Counted from the stretch's first letter, positions 37,204 through 47,217 are shown. The stretch: DNA of 64,000 bases from Aphanothece cf. minutissima CCALA 015 (GCA_003003925.1 PVWP01000010.1:85966-149965), one strand, 5' to 3'. Numbers and translations: made by a program. Notes: generated by a model not told the origin, from the sequence alone.

Positions 37204-37212
37204 GCCGGGGGC

Positions 37213-37665
37213 TCACCAGGGCAGGGGAGCCCGCTGGGAGCCGATGCTGCAGCCCATCTGCTGACCCAGCAGGGCCCCGAGCGGCACGGCCCAGGTGCGG
37301 CCGTCCTGGCGGGAGGCCGCGTAGCCCAGGCCACCGCCGATAATGCCGCCCACCAGCCGACCCACGTTGCAGCGCTGGGCCGTCTGGGCCTGGATGTAGT
37401 CGGGGGCCACCGGCAGGTTGGCCCGGTAGCGGTCGACGTCATAGTCGGCCCGGTAGCCGCCGCCGTAGCCGTCGCCGTAGGAGGAGGGGCTGGGGAGGGT
37501 CGGCACGGGGTAGGGAACGCGGCGGCTGTCGACCTGACGGGTGGCGCCGGACGGGCCCCAGGGACCGGCCCAGGCCTCCAGGGGAGCGGCGAGAAGGGCC
37601 AGGACGCCGGTGGTGCCCAGCAGGCCCGCGACGCGGCGGGACGCCTGGCGAAGGACGGTGTTCAT
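37213..37665 (-). CDS. Glycine-zipper outer-membrane-type protein
   Basis: A 150-residue protein with a signal peptide (GTTGVLALLAAPLEAWA) and a C-terminal Gly-zipper hairpin, LVGGIIGGGLGYAASR and WAVPLGALLGQQMGC, as found in SlyB/Rcp-like envelope proteins. Two Cys in the zipper region could pair. It is convergent with the secreted pair upstream and ends 9 bases from it. Confidence 0.75.
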   Translation of the reverse strand: MNTVLRQASRRVAGLLGTTGVLALLAAPLEAWAGPWGPSGATRQVDSRRVPYPVPTLPSPSSYGDGYGGGYRADYDVDRYRANLPVAPDYIQAQTAQRCNVGRLVGGIIGGGLGYAASRQDGRTWAVPLGALLGQQMGCSIGSQRAPLPW

Positions 37666-37891
37666 GGTGTTCGCGTTGTGAGGAGCGACCCCTGAGGTGG
37701 GGCTGACATCAATCAAGCGAAGCGATGTGACCGATCCATGAACGGCTGGCGGCCGATGTCCGACAGGATGCGACTCCGGCCCCAGCCATGGCCTCTGCCC
37801 CGCTGGCGGGGTCCAGTGCATCGCTTGTTTGACGACCCCTGGCCGGATCGCTCCGCCGTTGCCAGCGTGAACGGGAGGGTGGGAGAACCCG

Positions 37892-38116
37892 ATGAGCTGG
37901 AGCGAACTGGAGCGCCTCGTCGATGAGGCCGAGACGGATGAGGTGATCCGCCGCGGGTTGCGCCATTGCCGCTCCTGCCCGGAGCTGATCCTGGCCGCCC
38001 GCCGGCTGGGTTACCACGTCACGCGGGTGGATCTGCAGCGGGCCTGGCAGCTGCACCGGCTGGCGGCACCGTCCCGGTCCGTTCCGGCGCAACGGCGGCC
38101 GGCTCCAGGAGGCTGA
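37892..38116 (+). CDS. Nif11-like domain small protein
   Basis: A 74-residue [42 protein letters not shown] follows the Nif11 pattern (short helix, LxxA, GYxVTxxDL). Nif11 domains act as leader peptides of ribosomally made peptides or occur alone in cyanobacteria. No core peptide or biosynthesis enzyme is nearby and the C-terminal 25 residues are low complexity. The 3' 98 bases overlap the CoA ligase gene on the other strand, which lowers confidence. Confidence 0.5.
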   Translation: MSWSELERLVDEAETDEVIRRGLRHCRSCPELILAARRLGYHVTRVDLQRAWQLHRLAAPSRSVPAQRRPAPGG

Positions 38117-40916
38117 TCTCGGCGTGCACGCACTCGGCCGTGGGCCGGAGCTGGAAGCCCAGCTTCTGGCACACGTGCTGCATGCCCCGGTTCTCGTGCA
38201 GGATCTCGGCGCTGATGCGCTCGAGCCCCTCGGATCGGCCGATCTCCAGCAGCAGACCCAGCAGGGCCGTGCCCAGCCCCTGCCGCTGCCACGGATCGGC
38301 GATCAGCATGGCGAACTCGGCCGCGTTCTCGTCGTGGATCCGGCTGAGCCGGCCCACCCCCAGCAGCTCGGCCGCCGCCCCGTTCTCCCCCGCCCGCTCC
38401 GCCACCAGGGCCATCTCCCGGTCGTAGTCGGTGAAGCAGATGCGGGTGAGCCGCTCGTGGGCGATCCGGTGGCCCAGGGTCATCAGATGGAAGTAGCGGA
38501 AGTAGACGCTCTGCTCCGAGAGGGTGCGATGGAACGCCACCACCAGGGGTTCGTCCTCCGGCCGGATCGGCCGCAGCGTCACCGGGGAGCCGTCGGGCAG
38601 GCGCCAGTCGCGGACGTAGGCGCTGGGGTAGGGCCGGATCGCCGGCCTGGGGGTGAAGCAGCTGGCTCCGGAGGAGGCCTGCAGCAGCACGCGGGCGTCG
38701 AGGGCCACCAGGGCGCCGTCCCCGCCCCCCGGCGCCACCCGCAGCGGATTGATGTCGAGTTCGAGGATGGCGGGGTGCTCCAGCACCAGCCGGCTCAGGC
38801 GAACCAGCAGCCGTTCGAGCGCCGCCAGATCCACCGGCGGTCGTCCGCGCACCCCCTGCAGCGCCGCATAGATCCGGGTGCGCTCCATCAGCCGCCGGGC
38901 CAGGGTGGTGTTCAGCGGCGGCAGGGCCACGGCACTGTCCTGGAACACCTCCACCAGCAGGCCGCCGGTGCCGAACAGGATCACCGGTCCGAACTGGGGA
39001 TCGATGCTGCTGCCGACGATCAGTTCGTAGGTTCCGGTCAGGTCCAGCATCGGCTGGACGGTCACCCCGCCGAAGGCGCTCGCCCCGTGCCGGGCGACGA
39101 TCGCGCGCTCCATGGTCCGGTAGGCCCGGGCCACCGCCTCCCCGTCGGGCAGGTTCAGCTGCACCCCGCCGACGTCACTCTTGTGGGTGAGCTCCGCGGA
39201 GAGCAGTTTCACCACCACCGGGTAGCCCATGGCCTCGGCGGCGGCGCTGGCCGCCTCGGCGCTGAGGGCCATGTGGGTGGGGAGCGTGGGAATGCCGTAG
39301 GCCGTCAGCACCTGCTTGGCTTCCCATTCGTTGAGCAGGGTGCGCCCTTCGGCCTTCACAGCGCCCAGCAGCTCCTCCACCCGCCGGCGGTCGACGTGGG
39401 GCTCGTCGGCACCGGCCGCCACCGCGGCGTCCGTGGTGGCGGCCGGCTCCATTTCCGGCACCAGGGCCGGCGTTTCGTAGAGGGCGCGCAGGTTGTCGCT
39501 GTAGCGCCACATGGCATCGAACAGCCGCACGGCCGCGTCCGGGTAGCGGTAGGTGGCGATGCCGGCGGCATTGAGCAGGCGCTCCCCCGGCTCCACGTCC
39601 CGGCCCCCCATCCAGCTGGCCAGCAGGGGCTTGGTGGTCGTGGCCGCCAGGGCCACCAGCCGTTCGGCCGTGGCGGTCGGGTCGGTCATGGCCTGGGGGG
39701 TGAGCACCACCAGCAGCCCGTCGCTGTCGGGGTTCTCCAGGGCCAGGCGGATGGCCCGCCCGTAGCGCTCCGGATCGGCGTCCCCGAGGATGTCGATCGG
39801 GTTGGCCCGGCTCCAGTGCTCCGGCAGCACGGCATCGAGGGCCGTCAGGGTCGCCTCCGGGAGCCTGGCCAGGGCGCCCCCGTGGCGCACCAGGGCGTCG
39901 GTGGCGAGCACGCCCGGGCCGCCGGCATTGGTGAGGATCGTCAGCCGCGGCCCCAGGGGACGGCGGCGCTGCTTGGAGAGCACCTCGGCCAGGTCGAAGA
40001 GGTCGGCGATGCTGTCCACCCGCAGCACGCCGCAGCGCCGGAAGGCGGCATCGAGCACGGCGTCGCTGCCGGTCAGGGCGCCGGTGTGGGAGGCCGCCGC
40101 CTGGGCCGCCTCCGCCGTGCGCCCGGCCTTGATCACCACGATCGGCTTGGTGAGGGCCACCTCCCGCGCCGCCGAGAGGAACGAGCGGGGATCCCCGATC
40201 GACTCCATGTAGATGACGATGCTGTGGGTCTGGGGGTCGTCCCCCAGGTAGGTGATCAGATCCCCCCAGTCCACATCGAGCATCGAGCCCATCGAGACGA
40301 AGGCGCTGAAGCCCACGTTCTCCTGCAGGCTCCAGTCGAGGACCGCGGTGCAGATCGCCCCCGACTGGCTCAGGAAGCCCACATGGCCGGGGCGGGCGAA
40401 GGTGCCGGCGAAGGTGGCGTTGAGGCCGGTGCGGGGATTCATCAGCCCCAGGCAGTTGGGGCCCACCAGCCGCATGCCGGAGCGGCGCAGACCATCGCGG
40501 ATGCGGGCCTCCAGGGCGATGCCGGCGGCGCCGATCTCGCGGAAGCCCGCGGAGAGCACGATCACCCCCTTCACCCCCGCCGCCGCACAGGCCTCGATCA
40601 GGGCCGGCACCGTGGCGGCCGGGGTGGCGATCACCGCCAGATCCACCGCCTCGGGCACCTCCGCCACCGTGGCGTAGGCCCGGATCCCCAGCACACTGGA
40701 ACGCTTCGGGTTGACGGGGTAGACGGTGCCGCCGAAGGGATGGCTGATCAGGTTCCACAGCACCCCCCGGCCGACGCTGCCCGGCCGGTCGGAGGCGCCG
40801 ATCACCGCCACGCTGCGGGGGGAGAAGAGCGCCGCCAGCGGCTGGTGCTGGGAGCGCAGGATGTCGTAGGCCCGATCGGAGGCGCCGTCGCCCCCTGCGG
40901 AGGCGAGAGCGCTCAT
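38019..40916 (-). CDS. ADP-forming acyl/acetate-CoA ligase fused to GNAT acetyltransferase
   Basis: A 965-residue multidomain protein. An N-terminal CoA-binding domain (about 25-155, [15 protein letters not shown]) is followed by a succinyl-CoA-ligase-like domain with the phosphohistidine loop [11 protein letters not shown], an ATP-grasp domain (about 515-735, [22 protein letters not shown]), and a C-terminal GNAT domain (about 780-930, [19 protein letters not shown]). This is the Pat/YfiQ (PatZ) architecture of protein-lysine acetyltransferases; here ligase motifs look intact, so true CoA-ligase activity is possible. Its ATG overlaps the stop of the stress-protein gene. Confidence 0.9.
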   Translation of the reverse strand: MSALASAGGDGASDRAYDILRSQHQPLAALFSPRSVAVIGASDRPGSVGRGVLWNLISHPFGGTVYPVNPKRSSVLGIRAYATVAEVPEAVDLAVIATPAATVPALIEACAAAGVKGVIVLSAGFREIGAAGIALEARIRDGLRRSGMRLVGPNCLGLMNPRTGLNATFAGTFARPGHVGFLSQSGAICTAVLDWSLQENVGFSAFVSMGSMLDVDWGDLITYLGDDPQTHSIVIYMESIGDPRSFLSAAREVALTKPIVVIKAGRTAEAAQAAASHTGALTGSDAVLDAAFRRCGVLRVDSIADLFDLAEVLSKQRRRPLGPRLTILTNAGGPGVLATDALVRHGGALARLPEATLTALDAVLPEHWSRANPIDILGDADPERYGRAIRLALENPDSDGLLVVLTPQAMTDPTATAERLVALAATTTKPLLASWMGGRDVEPGERLLNAAGIATYRYPDAAVRLFDAMWRYSDNLRALYETPALVPEMEPAATTDAAVAAGADEPHVDRRRVEELLGAVKAEGRTLLNEWEAKQVLTAYGIPTLPTHMALSAEAASAAAEAMGYPVVVKLLSAELTHKSDVGGVQLNLPDGEAVARAYRTMERAIVARHGASAFGGVTVQPMLDLTGTYELIVGSSIDPQFGPVILFGTGGLLVEVFQDSAVALPPLNTTLARRLMERTRIYAALQGVRGRPPVDLAALERLLVRLSRLVLEHPAILELDINPLRVAPGGGDGALVALDARVLLQASSGASCFTPRPAIRPYPSAYVRDWRLPDGSPVTLRPIRPEDEPLVVAFHRTLSEQSVYFRYFHLMTLGHRIAHERLTRICFTDYDREMALVAERAGENGAAAELLGVGRLSRIHDENAAEFAMLIADPWQRQGLGTALLGLLLEIGRSEGLERISAEILHENRGMQHVCQKLGFQLRPTAECVHAEISLLEPAAVAPERTGTVPPAGAAARPAADPPA

Positions 40917-41359
40917 CGGTACACCAGGACCGGACAGGGGGACTGGACCAGCACCCGCTGGGTCTCGCTGCCGATCAGCATCCCCACCAGGCCGCGGCGG
41001 CCGTGGGAGGCCATCAGGATCAGATCACATCCCAGCCGGGTGGCGGCCTCGACGATGGCCTGGTGGGGCAGGTCGCTCATCACCTTCTCGCCGGTGGCGC
41101 TGACGCCGGCCTGCTTCGCCACCGCCAGGGACTCCTCCAGGATCCGCTCCACGTCCTTGCGGCTGGCACGCATCAGGGCCTCCATCGTGGTGGCATCGAG
41201 CATCTCGCCGAGCCCCACCACCTGCACCGGCACGCTGGCCTGGGCATGGAAGAAGGTGATGCGGGCCCCCAGGGCCGCGGCCAGGGCCACGGCATGGCGC
41301 ACGGCCTGCATCGAGAGCTCGGAGCCGTCGCTGGGAACCAGGAGGTGGCTGTAGGGCAT
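40913..41359 (-). CDS. Universal stress protein (UspA family)
   Basis: A 148-residue single-domain UspA protein: [20 protein letters not shown] opens the fold and [25 protein letters not shown] is the ATP-binding GxxxxG...GS motif. Such proteins bind ATP and respond to stress. Its stop overlaps the ligase-GNAT start by four bases, so the two are coupled. It lies 53 bases after the antiporter gene, which itself carries stress domains. Confidence 0.92.
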   Translation of the reverse strand: MPYSHLLVPSDGSELSMQAVRHAVALAAALGARITFFHAQASVPVQVVGLGEMLDATTMEALMRASRKDVERILEESLAVAKQAGVSATGEKVMSDLPHQAIVEAATRLGCDLILMASHGRRGLVGMLIGSETQRVLVQSPCPVLVYR

Positions 41360-41412
41360 GGGAGCTGGGGTTCTCCCCTCTGTCTACTCATGGCCCCGGA
41401 TCAGTGCCGGGG

Positions 41413-43554
41413 TCAGTGGAGTGGATCGCTGATCACCAGAACCGAGCAGGCCAGCCGCCGCAGCAGCCCGGTGGCCTGGTCGCTGGCGGGAATCGGCAGG
41501 CCCTCCACCAGGCGCCGCAGGGAGCGCAGGATCACCAGATCGTGGCTCTCGCTGCTGCGCTCGATCGCATCGGCCACGTTCGGATCGGCCAGGAGTTCCA
41601 CCGCCACCGGCACGGCCCCACCGGTACCGGGCGGGGACGGGATCCAGGCCTGGAGCTGGCGGGTCAGCCGCTCCCGCTCCGCCTGGGGCAGCCAGGGCTC
41701 GTGCACGTGCAGCAGGGTGATGGCGGCCCCCTCTCCGGACGGGCAGCCCCTCAGCAGCCGCTCCGCCAGCTGGAACTGCTCCAGGGCGCCGGCGGAAAGG
41801 TCCTTCACCGGCACGAGCAGCCGCCGGAAGCCGGCCGGATCCTCCCCCAGCCGGGCCATCACCACCGGACAGTGGGCCTGGCGGCAGATGGCGGCCACCA
41901 GATCGCCGAACAGCCAGCGTCCCAGGCGGGGGCCCCTCGCCACCCCGACCAGCACCAGATCGGCGCCCTGCTCCAGGGCCGTCCGGGCAATGCCGCCCGG
42001 GATGTCGTTGTCGACCCGCAGCAGGGAGCGGCTGGGCACCCCCGCCGCCGCCGTGCAGGCATCGGCCTGCTCCAGCCGCTGCCGCCCCTCCGCCAGGGCC
42101 CGGTGCACCACGGGAGGATGGGGGCCGCGGCCCGCCCCGGCCTGGCGGGGGGACACCACCGCCAGGGGCAGCACCAGGCCCTGGCGGCCCGCCTCGCCGT
42201 CGATCAGACGGCCGGCCAGCGCCAGCAGGAACCCCTCGCTGCGGGCGTCGCTGACGGGCACCAGCACTCGCAGGGCCCGTCGCACCAGGGCCAGCTGGCC
42301 GGTCTCCTGCAGGCTGAGCTCCCGGGAGCGGCGGCTGGCCATCCGGGTCATCGCCACCGTGGTCAGGATCGGCCCCAGGGTCGCCGTCACCACCATCAGG
42401 GCCAGCACACTGTTGAGCATCCGCTCATCCAGCAGCCCCTGGCGGAACCCCACGTAGGTGGCGGCCAGGGTGGCCGCCACCTGGGGGATCGACAGTGACC
42501 AGAGGGTGAGCATCTGGGGCCCGTCGTAGCGGTACAGCAGACCCGACCACCAGGAGGCCAGCCCCTTGCTGGCGATCAGGGTCAGGATCAGGGCGACGGC
42601 GAAGACCGAGCCCGTCATGGTGCTCAGGAACACCGGCACATCGAGCAGCAGGCCCAGATCGATGAAGAACAGGGGGATGAACAGGCTCGCCCCCACCACC
42701 ACCACCAGCTCCTTGACGCGGCCGTCCGGCAGCACACCGTTCACGGCCAGGCCGGCGAGGAAGGCACCGACGATCTTCTCCACACCGGCCAGTTCCGCGC
42801 CCACCGCCGCCAGGAACAGGGCCAGCAGCACCGCGACGAACAGGCGGCTGTCGCCATCAACGCTGCGGCGGATCAGCCCCCGGCCCAGCCAGCGGATCAG
42901 CAGCAGCACGGCGGCGGCATACACGGCCACCTTGAGCAGCAGCCCCACCACCCCCTCGGTGCTCAGCTGGCCCTGCCCCAGGCTGACGCAGAGGGCCAGC
43001 ACCACCAGGGCGGCGATATCGGTGAAGATCGTGCCACCGATCGCCACCGTGACGCACTCCTCCCGCATGGCGCCGAAGCTGCGCACGATCGGGTACCCCA
43101 GGGGGGTGTGGGAGGCCAGGATCGAGCCGATCAGCACGGCGCTCACGGCCGGGTAGCCGTAAACGAACCCCAGCACCGTGCCGGCCAGCATCGGCAGGGT
43201 GAAGGTGAGCAGCCCGAAGCGGAAGGAACGGGCCCGGATGCGCTGGAACTCCCCCAGGTCGATCTCCAGCCCGGCGATGAACAGCAGGTAGATCACCCCC
43301 ACATCCGAGAGCAGCCGCACGGTCTCGCTGGTCGACACCAGCCAGCCCAGGCCGTGGGGACCGATCGCCACCCCCGCCGCCAGCAGCCCCACCAGATCGG
43401 GCAGCCGCAGCGGCCGCACCAGGGGGGGCACCACCACGCTCAGCACCAGCAGCAGGGCGAAGATCGCCAGGGGATTGCCAGCCAGGAAGGTGCCCACGGG
43501 GGATCGGGAGGGTCGGCAGGGGAGTCCTCCAGGCCGTCCTAGGAGCGCCGCCAC
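41413..43554 (-). CDS. Cation/proton antiporter (CPA2 type) fused to universal stress domains
   Basis: A 713-residue protein. The first 410 residues form a Na+/H+ exchanger domain with about 12 helices; LVGLLAAGVAIGPHGLG, IYLLFIAGLEIDLGE and SILASHTPLGYPIVRSF are its hallmarks. The last 290 residues hold two UspA-like domains (RVLVPVSDARSEG, RRLLVPVKDLSAG). It exchanges Na+ or K+ for protons, with the stress domains probably regulating it by nucleotide binding. The GTG at 43554 follows GGGGAGGGGA about 9 bases upstream, deciding the start; GTG 43497 is an alternative. Confidence 0.9.
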   Translation of the reverse strand: MAALLGRPGGLPCRPSRSPVGTFLAGNPLAIFALLLVLSVVVPPLVRPLRLPDLVGLLAAGVAIGPHGLGWLVSTSETVRLLSDVGVIYLLFIAGLEIDLGEFQRIRARSFRFGLLTFTLPMLAGTVLGFVYGYPAVSAVLIGSILASHTPLGYPIVRSFGAMREECVTVAIGGTIFTDIAALVVLALCVSLGQGQLSTEGVVGLLLKVAVYAAAVLLLIRWLGRGLIRRSVDGDSRLFVAVLLALFLAAVGAELAGVEKIVGAFLAGLAVNGVLPDGRVKELVVVVGASLFIPLFFIDLGLLLDVPVFLSTMTGSVFAVALILTLIASKGLASWWSGLLYRYDGPQMLTLWSLSIPQVAATLAATYVGFRQGLLDERMLNSVLALMVVTATLGPILTTVAMTRMASRRSRELSLQETGQLALVRRALRVLVPVSDARSEGFLLALAGRLIDGEAGRQGLVLPLAVVSPRQAGAGRGPHPPVVHRALAEGRQRLEQADACTAAAGVPSRSLLRVDNDIPGGIARTALEQGADLVLVGVARGPRLGRWLFGDLVAAICRQAHCPVVMARLGEDPAGFRRLLVPVKDLSAGALEQFQLAERLLRGCPSGEGAAITLLHVHEPWLPQAERERLTRQLQAWIPSPPGTGGAVPVAVELLADPNVADAIERSSESHDLVILRSLRRLVEGLPIPASDQATGLLRRLACSVLVISDPLH

Positions 43555-43625
43555 CGGCGGTCCCCTCCCCGCCTCGTCTCGTAACGGGTCCGCACCCGTC
43601 CGCGCCCCCCACCAGAATCGGCACC

Positions 43626-44933
43626 ATGACGCAGTCCGCCTGGCACCAGCACTGGTATCCGGTGTCCTACCTGCGGGATCTCGATCCCGCCAGGCCCACC
43701 GCCTTCACCCTCCTGGGTGAGGACCTGGTCCTCTGGTGGGACCGGGCCGGCCAGCTCTGGCGCGCCTTCGCCGATGTCTGCCCGCATCGGCTGGTGCCCC
43801 TGAGCCAGGGGCGGATCAATGCCGGCGGCGAGCTGGAGTGCCCTTACCACGGCTGGAGTTTCGCCGGTGACGGCCACTGCACCGCCATTCCCCAGGCCGA
43901 GCCGGGGGCGAGCCCCAGCGCCGTGCGCTCCCGCTGCCGGGCCTACGCCACCGCCGAGGCCCAGGGCCTGCTGTTCGTCTTCGCCGGTGAGGCGGCCGAC
44001 GCCGCGGCGGTGCCCCTGCCGCTGGTGCCGGTGCTGGAGGAGCCGGGCTGGTTCGTGCAGGACACCTTCCGGGACCTGCCGATGGATGCCCTCACCCTGC
44101 TGGAGAACGTGCTCGATGTGAGCCACGTGCCCTTCACCCACCACCGCACCGTGGGCAAGCGGGAGAACGCCGCCCCGGTGGTGGCGACGATCACCGGCTC
44201 CGGTCCGGAAGGCTTCACGGCCCTGTGGGAGGAGGGCCCCCGCAAAGGCAAGCTCGGCAGCCAGCGCACCACCTACGCCGCCCCCGGCCTGATGTGGCAC
44301 GACCTCACGGCGCCCGGCTTCGCCCGCATCCTCACGGTGGTCTACGCGACGCCGATCCGCCGCGGCGAGTGCCGCCTGTTCGCCCGCTTCCCCTTCCAGT
44401 TCCAGTCACGGCTGCCTCCCCTGCTGCTGGGGCTGCGGCCCCGCTGGCTGCAGCACATCGCCAACCACACCGTGCTCGAGGACGACCAGGTGTTCCTGCA
44501 CTGGCAGGAGCGGGTGCTGGAGCAGCGGGGCCGCAGCGGCGGGGCCGAGCGGGCGTTCTTCCTGGCCACCGGCGCCGATGTCTATGTGAAGGCCCTGCAC
44601 GACTGGGTCAACGACCACGACGGCGACCCCTTCCCCGGCCAGCCCCTGCCCCCCCGCCTCGATCGGGCGGCCCTGATGGACCGCTGGACCAGCCACGGGC
44701 AGCACTGCGCCTCCTGCCGCGGCGCCCTGGAGGGACTGCGGCGCTGGCGGCCGCTGGTGCAGGCCATCCCCTGGCTGGCCCTGCTGGCGATCGCCTGGTG
44801 GCGGACCCCCCCGGTGCTGGTCGCGGGCCTGCTGCTGGCGGCGGCCGCGGTGCTGCTGGGGCGGCGCTTCGATCGCTGGGAGCGGCTGCTGCTGGCCGGG
44901 GATGGCGAACCGCCCCGCAACCGTCCCGACTGA
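43626..44933 (+). CDS. Rieske non-heme iron oxygenase, pheophorbide a oxygenase-like
   Basis: This 435-residue protein has a Rieske [2Fe-2S] site, CPHRLVPLSQG and CPYHGWSF, a mononuclear iron site in NVLDVSHVPFTHH, and a C-terminal HCASCRGAL motif of the PaO/Tic55 family, followed by a hydrophobic hairpin (residues about 375-405). In plants such enzymes act on chlorophyll breakdown products or act as translocon redox partners; cyanobacterial substrates are mostly unknown. It diverges from the antiporter gene. Confidence 0.88.
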   Translation: MTQSAWHQHWYPVSYLRDLDPARPTAFTLLGEDLVLWWDRAGQLWRAFADVCPHRLVPLSQGRINAGGELECPYHGWSFAGDGHCTAIPQAEPGASPSAVRSRCRAYATAEAQGLLFVFAGEAADAAAVPLPLVPVLEEPGWFVQDTFRDLPMDALTLLENVLDVSHVPFTHHRTVGKRENAAPVVATITGSGPEGFTALWEEGPRKGKLGSQRTTYAAPGLMWHDLTAPGFARILTVVYATPIRRGECRLFARFPFQFQSRLPPLLLGLRPRWLQHIANHTVLEDDQVFLHWQERVLEQRGRSGGAERAFFLATGADVYVKALHDWVNDHDGDPFPGQPLPPRLDRAALMDRWTSHGQHCASCRGALEGLRRWRPLVQAIPWLALLAIAWWRTPPVLVAGLLLAAAAVLLGRRFDRWERLLLAGDGEPPRNRPD

Positions 44934-44952
44934 GCGGGTCGGACCTGCCGGT

Positions 44953-45603
44953 TCAGCCTTTCCAGCCGGCCAGGTGGGAGGCGGCCCTGGAGCGCACCAG
45001 GGAACGGGCGGCCGCCAGGGCCGGCGCCAGATTGGCCGAGCTGAAGGGGGGCAGGGGGCGGCTGCGCAGCCAGGCTCCCCAGCGGAATTCGTGGAAGGGG
45101 ATCAGGGGGGCCGGATCGATCATGCCCTCCTTCTTCAACCGCCAGACCAGGGAGCGGTAGGGGTCGTCCTGCAGCTCGGGCAGGCGCTGCGGCAGGGCCG
45201 TGGGCACCAACGGGCCGTGGCCGCGGCCGTCGTAGAGGTACAGCCAGCCCCGGGCCTGCAGTTCGGCGAGCACCGCCTGGGGCGGATCGGCGGGCCGATC
45301 GAGCACCAGGTAGCCGTAGGCCATGGCGCCGGGATCCAGCTCGATCAGCCCCCGCAGGCGGTGATGGCGGTCGACCATCCAGAGCGCGTCACCCGCTCCG
45401 CGCACGAGGGGAACGGGTTTGCCGCGCAGGTAGCGCAGGCGCTGCTCCGCCGTCTCCAGGGAGAAGTCCTGCTGGCGGCTGCGCACCTCGGCCAGGCCCA
45501 CGCACATCTGGGTGGGCCGCAGGTCGGCGATGGCGACGCTGAGCAGGTCCGCCTTCGGACCCGGAGGGGGCAGGGGCCGGTAGGGGGGCAGGTGCAGGCT
45601 CAT
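44953..45603 (-). CDS. ParB/sulfiredoxin-fold-like protein (ParBc_2 type)
   Basis: This 216-residue protein has a ParB-type nuclease-like domain: IADLRPTQMCVGLAEVRSR and LWMVDRHHRLRGLIEL correspond to the family's first strand and conserved DxHHR loop. The chromosome-partitioning helix-turn-helix domain is absent, so it is not a segregation ParB; this stand-alone group is uncharacterised. Convergent with the Rieske gene. Confidence 0.78.
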   Translation of the reverse strand: MSLHLPPYRPLPPPGPKADLLSVAIADLRPTQMCVGLAEVRSRQQDFSLETAEQRLRYLRGKPVPLVRGAGDALWMVDRHHRLRGLIELDPGAMAYGYLVLDRPADPPQAVLAELQARGWLYLYDGRGHGPLVPTALPQRLPELQDDPYRSLVWRLKKEGMIDPAPLIPFHEFRWGAWLRSRPLPPFSSANLAPALAAARSLVRSRAASHLAGWKG

Positions 45604-45694
45604 GGGTGCCGGTGGCTGACCCCCATCCTGACCGCTCCGCGCCGGACCTCACCGCCGCGGTTCAGCCCCGGGAATAGGGTCAGGCCAGCCACGG

Positions 45695-46822
45695 ATGTGC
45701 ATGACCACCGCCCCTGACCGAGCCATCGCTCCGGAGGGACCCCACGGCCCGATCGGGGTGCTGGTCTGTGGCCACGGCAGCCGCAACCGTCTGGCGGTGG
45801 CCGAATTCGCCTCCCTGGCCCACCAGCTCCAGCACCACCTCGCCCCGGTACCCGTGGACCACGGCTACTTGGAGTTCGCCCGGCCGATCCTGCGCGACGG
45901 CCTGGACGCCCTGCGCCAGCGCGGGGTGCGGCACGTGCTGGCCGTGCCGGCGATGCTGTTCGCCGCCGGCCACGCCAAGAACGACATCCCCTCGGTGCTC
46001 AACACCTACGCCGCCGAGACCGGGCTGCGCATCGACTACGGCCGGGAGCTTGGGGTGGACCTCAAGATGATCCAGGCCGCGGCCGCCCGCATCCGCGCTG
46101 CCCTCGAGAGCGCCGACGCCGACGCCCTCGCGGCCGGCCGCAGCCCGGTGCCGCTGCATGACACCCTGCTGGCGGTGGTGGGGCGTGGCTCCTCCGATCC
46201 GGACGCCAACTCCAACGTGGCCAAGGTGACCCGGATGCTGGTGGAGGGCTTCGGCTTCGGCTGGGGGGAGACCCTCTATTCCGGGGTCACCTTTCCCCTG
46301 GTGGAGCCGGGCCTGCGCCAGGCCGTCAAGCTCGGCTTCCGGCGCATCGTCGTCTTCCCGTACTTCCTGTTCTCCGGGGTGCTGGTGAGTCGGATCCGCC
46401 AGCACAGCGAGCGGGTGGCCGCCGACCATCCCGAGCTGGAGATGGTTCAGGCCGGCTACCTGGGCGACCATCCCCTGGTGCTGGACACCTTCCGGGAGCG
46501 GGTCGCCGAGGTGCTCGGCGGCGATGTGGCCATGAACTGCTCGCTCTGCAAGTACCGGGCCCAGGTGCTCGGGTTCGAGCGGGAGGTGGGGGCGCCCCAG
46601 CACAGCCACCACCACCATGTCGAGGGGCTGGTGGAGAGCTGCACCCTCTGCGAGCGGGAATGCACCGGGGCCTGTCAACCCGACGGCGTGCCCGTTCCGC
46701 TGGGGGGCACGGGGGCTGGCCATGGCCACGGCGAGGAGGCCCATCATCACCACCACCATCCCGTCTATCCCCATGCCGACCACCCGCTGGGTCCCCGCAC
46801 CCTGCGGCGGTCGACCGACTGA
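45695..46822 (+). CDS. cbiX: Sirohydrochlorin cobalt/ferro-chelatase, CbiX long form with metal-rich tail
   Basis: A 375-residue two-half chelatase: VLVCGHGSRNRLAVAEF begins the N-terminal half, and PAMLFAAGHAKNDIPS bears the metal-site His. The second half contains VVGRGSSDPDANSN. It inserts cobalt (or iron) into sirohydrochlorin for cobalamin or siroheme. The tail has CSLCKYR, CTLCERECTGAC, and His clusters (HSHHHH, then HHHHHH), potential metal storage or Fe-S sites. ATG 45695 and 45701 are equivalent possibilities. Confidence 0.9.
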   Translation: MCMTTAPDRAIAPEGPHGPIGVLVCGHGSRNRLAVAEFASLAHQLQHHLAPVPVDHGYLEFARPILRDGLDALRQRGVRHVLAVPAMLFAAGHAKNDIPSVLNTYAAETGLRIDYGRELGVDLKMIQAAAARIRAALESADADALAAGRSPVPLHDTLLAVVGRGSSDPDANSNVAKVTRMLVEGFGFGWGETLYSGVTFPLVEPGLRQAVKLGFRRIVVFPYFLFSGVLVSRIRQHSERVAADHPELEMVQAGYLGDHPLVLDTFRERVAEVLGGDVAMNCSLCKYRAQVLGFEREVGAPQHSHHHHVEGLVESCTLCERECTGACQPDGVPVPLGGTGAGHGHGEEAHHHHHHPVYPHADHPLGPRTLRRSTD

Positions 46823-47217
46823 CCTGCAGGGCGGCCAGGCCAGGGGGCCATCCTCGCCGGTCTCATCTCTCTCTGGGTCCAGAGAGACTGAGTTCTGATC
46901 ACTTGTTCCGATGGTTCGGGGGTTTCCCCCACGGCGGTGCCGTTTTCCCCCGATTTGCGGCACTTTTCCACAGATCTCGGCCTTCCGGCCGCTTCAGGAC
47001 GTCAGGGCTGGGGAAAGTCATGGATGGCTTGGAACAGCCTTGACAGGGTCCGCCGCCGGCGGTCCGCTGCTCCCGTGTTCTGCAACACCTCGCCGGCAGC
47101 CCAGCCGGGGCCGCGAGTCTCATCCTCTGCGCCCAACGGGGCCTCGCCACGACCGGATTTTGACGCCGGCCATCCCCTGTGGCGTACTTGGAGCGAACTC
47201 AGTGGAATCCCAGCAGC
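46823..47217. other. 395-base gene-free region with a perfect inverted repeat
   Basis: No credible gene is visible between cbiX and the DUF2811 gene. A near-perfect hairpin lies at 46868-46887 (TCTCTCTGG, 2-base spacer, CCAGAGAGA). A single TTTTCCACA (about 46964-46972) resembles a DnaA box but stands alone. The rest is mixed sequence, probably the promoter region of the next gene. Confidence 0.5.

Noticed and set aside
38124-41354. Plus-strand ORF of 1,076 codons
   Set aside because: Antisense of the ligase-GNAT gene; low-complexity product without similarity.
44780-44800. GCGATCGC octamer (HIP1), also seen near 15811, 22038, 35446, 51530, 58115 and 58270
   Set aside because: I spotted only a handful by eye in 64 kb, too few to claim the HIP1 enrichment seen in some cyanobacteria without counting.
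46964-46972. TTTTCCACA resembling a DnaA box
   Set aside because: A single copy with no cluster, no dnaA or dnaN nearby and no AT-rich unwinding region; not an origin.
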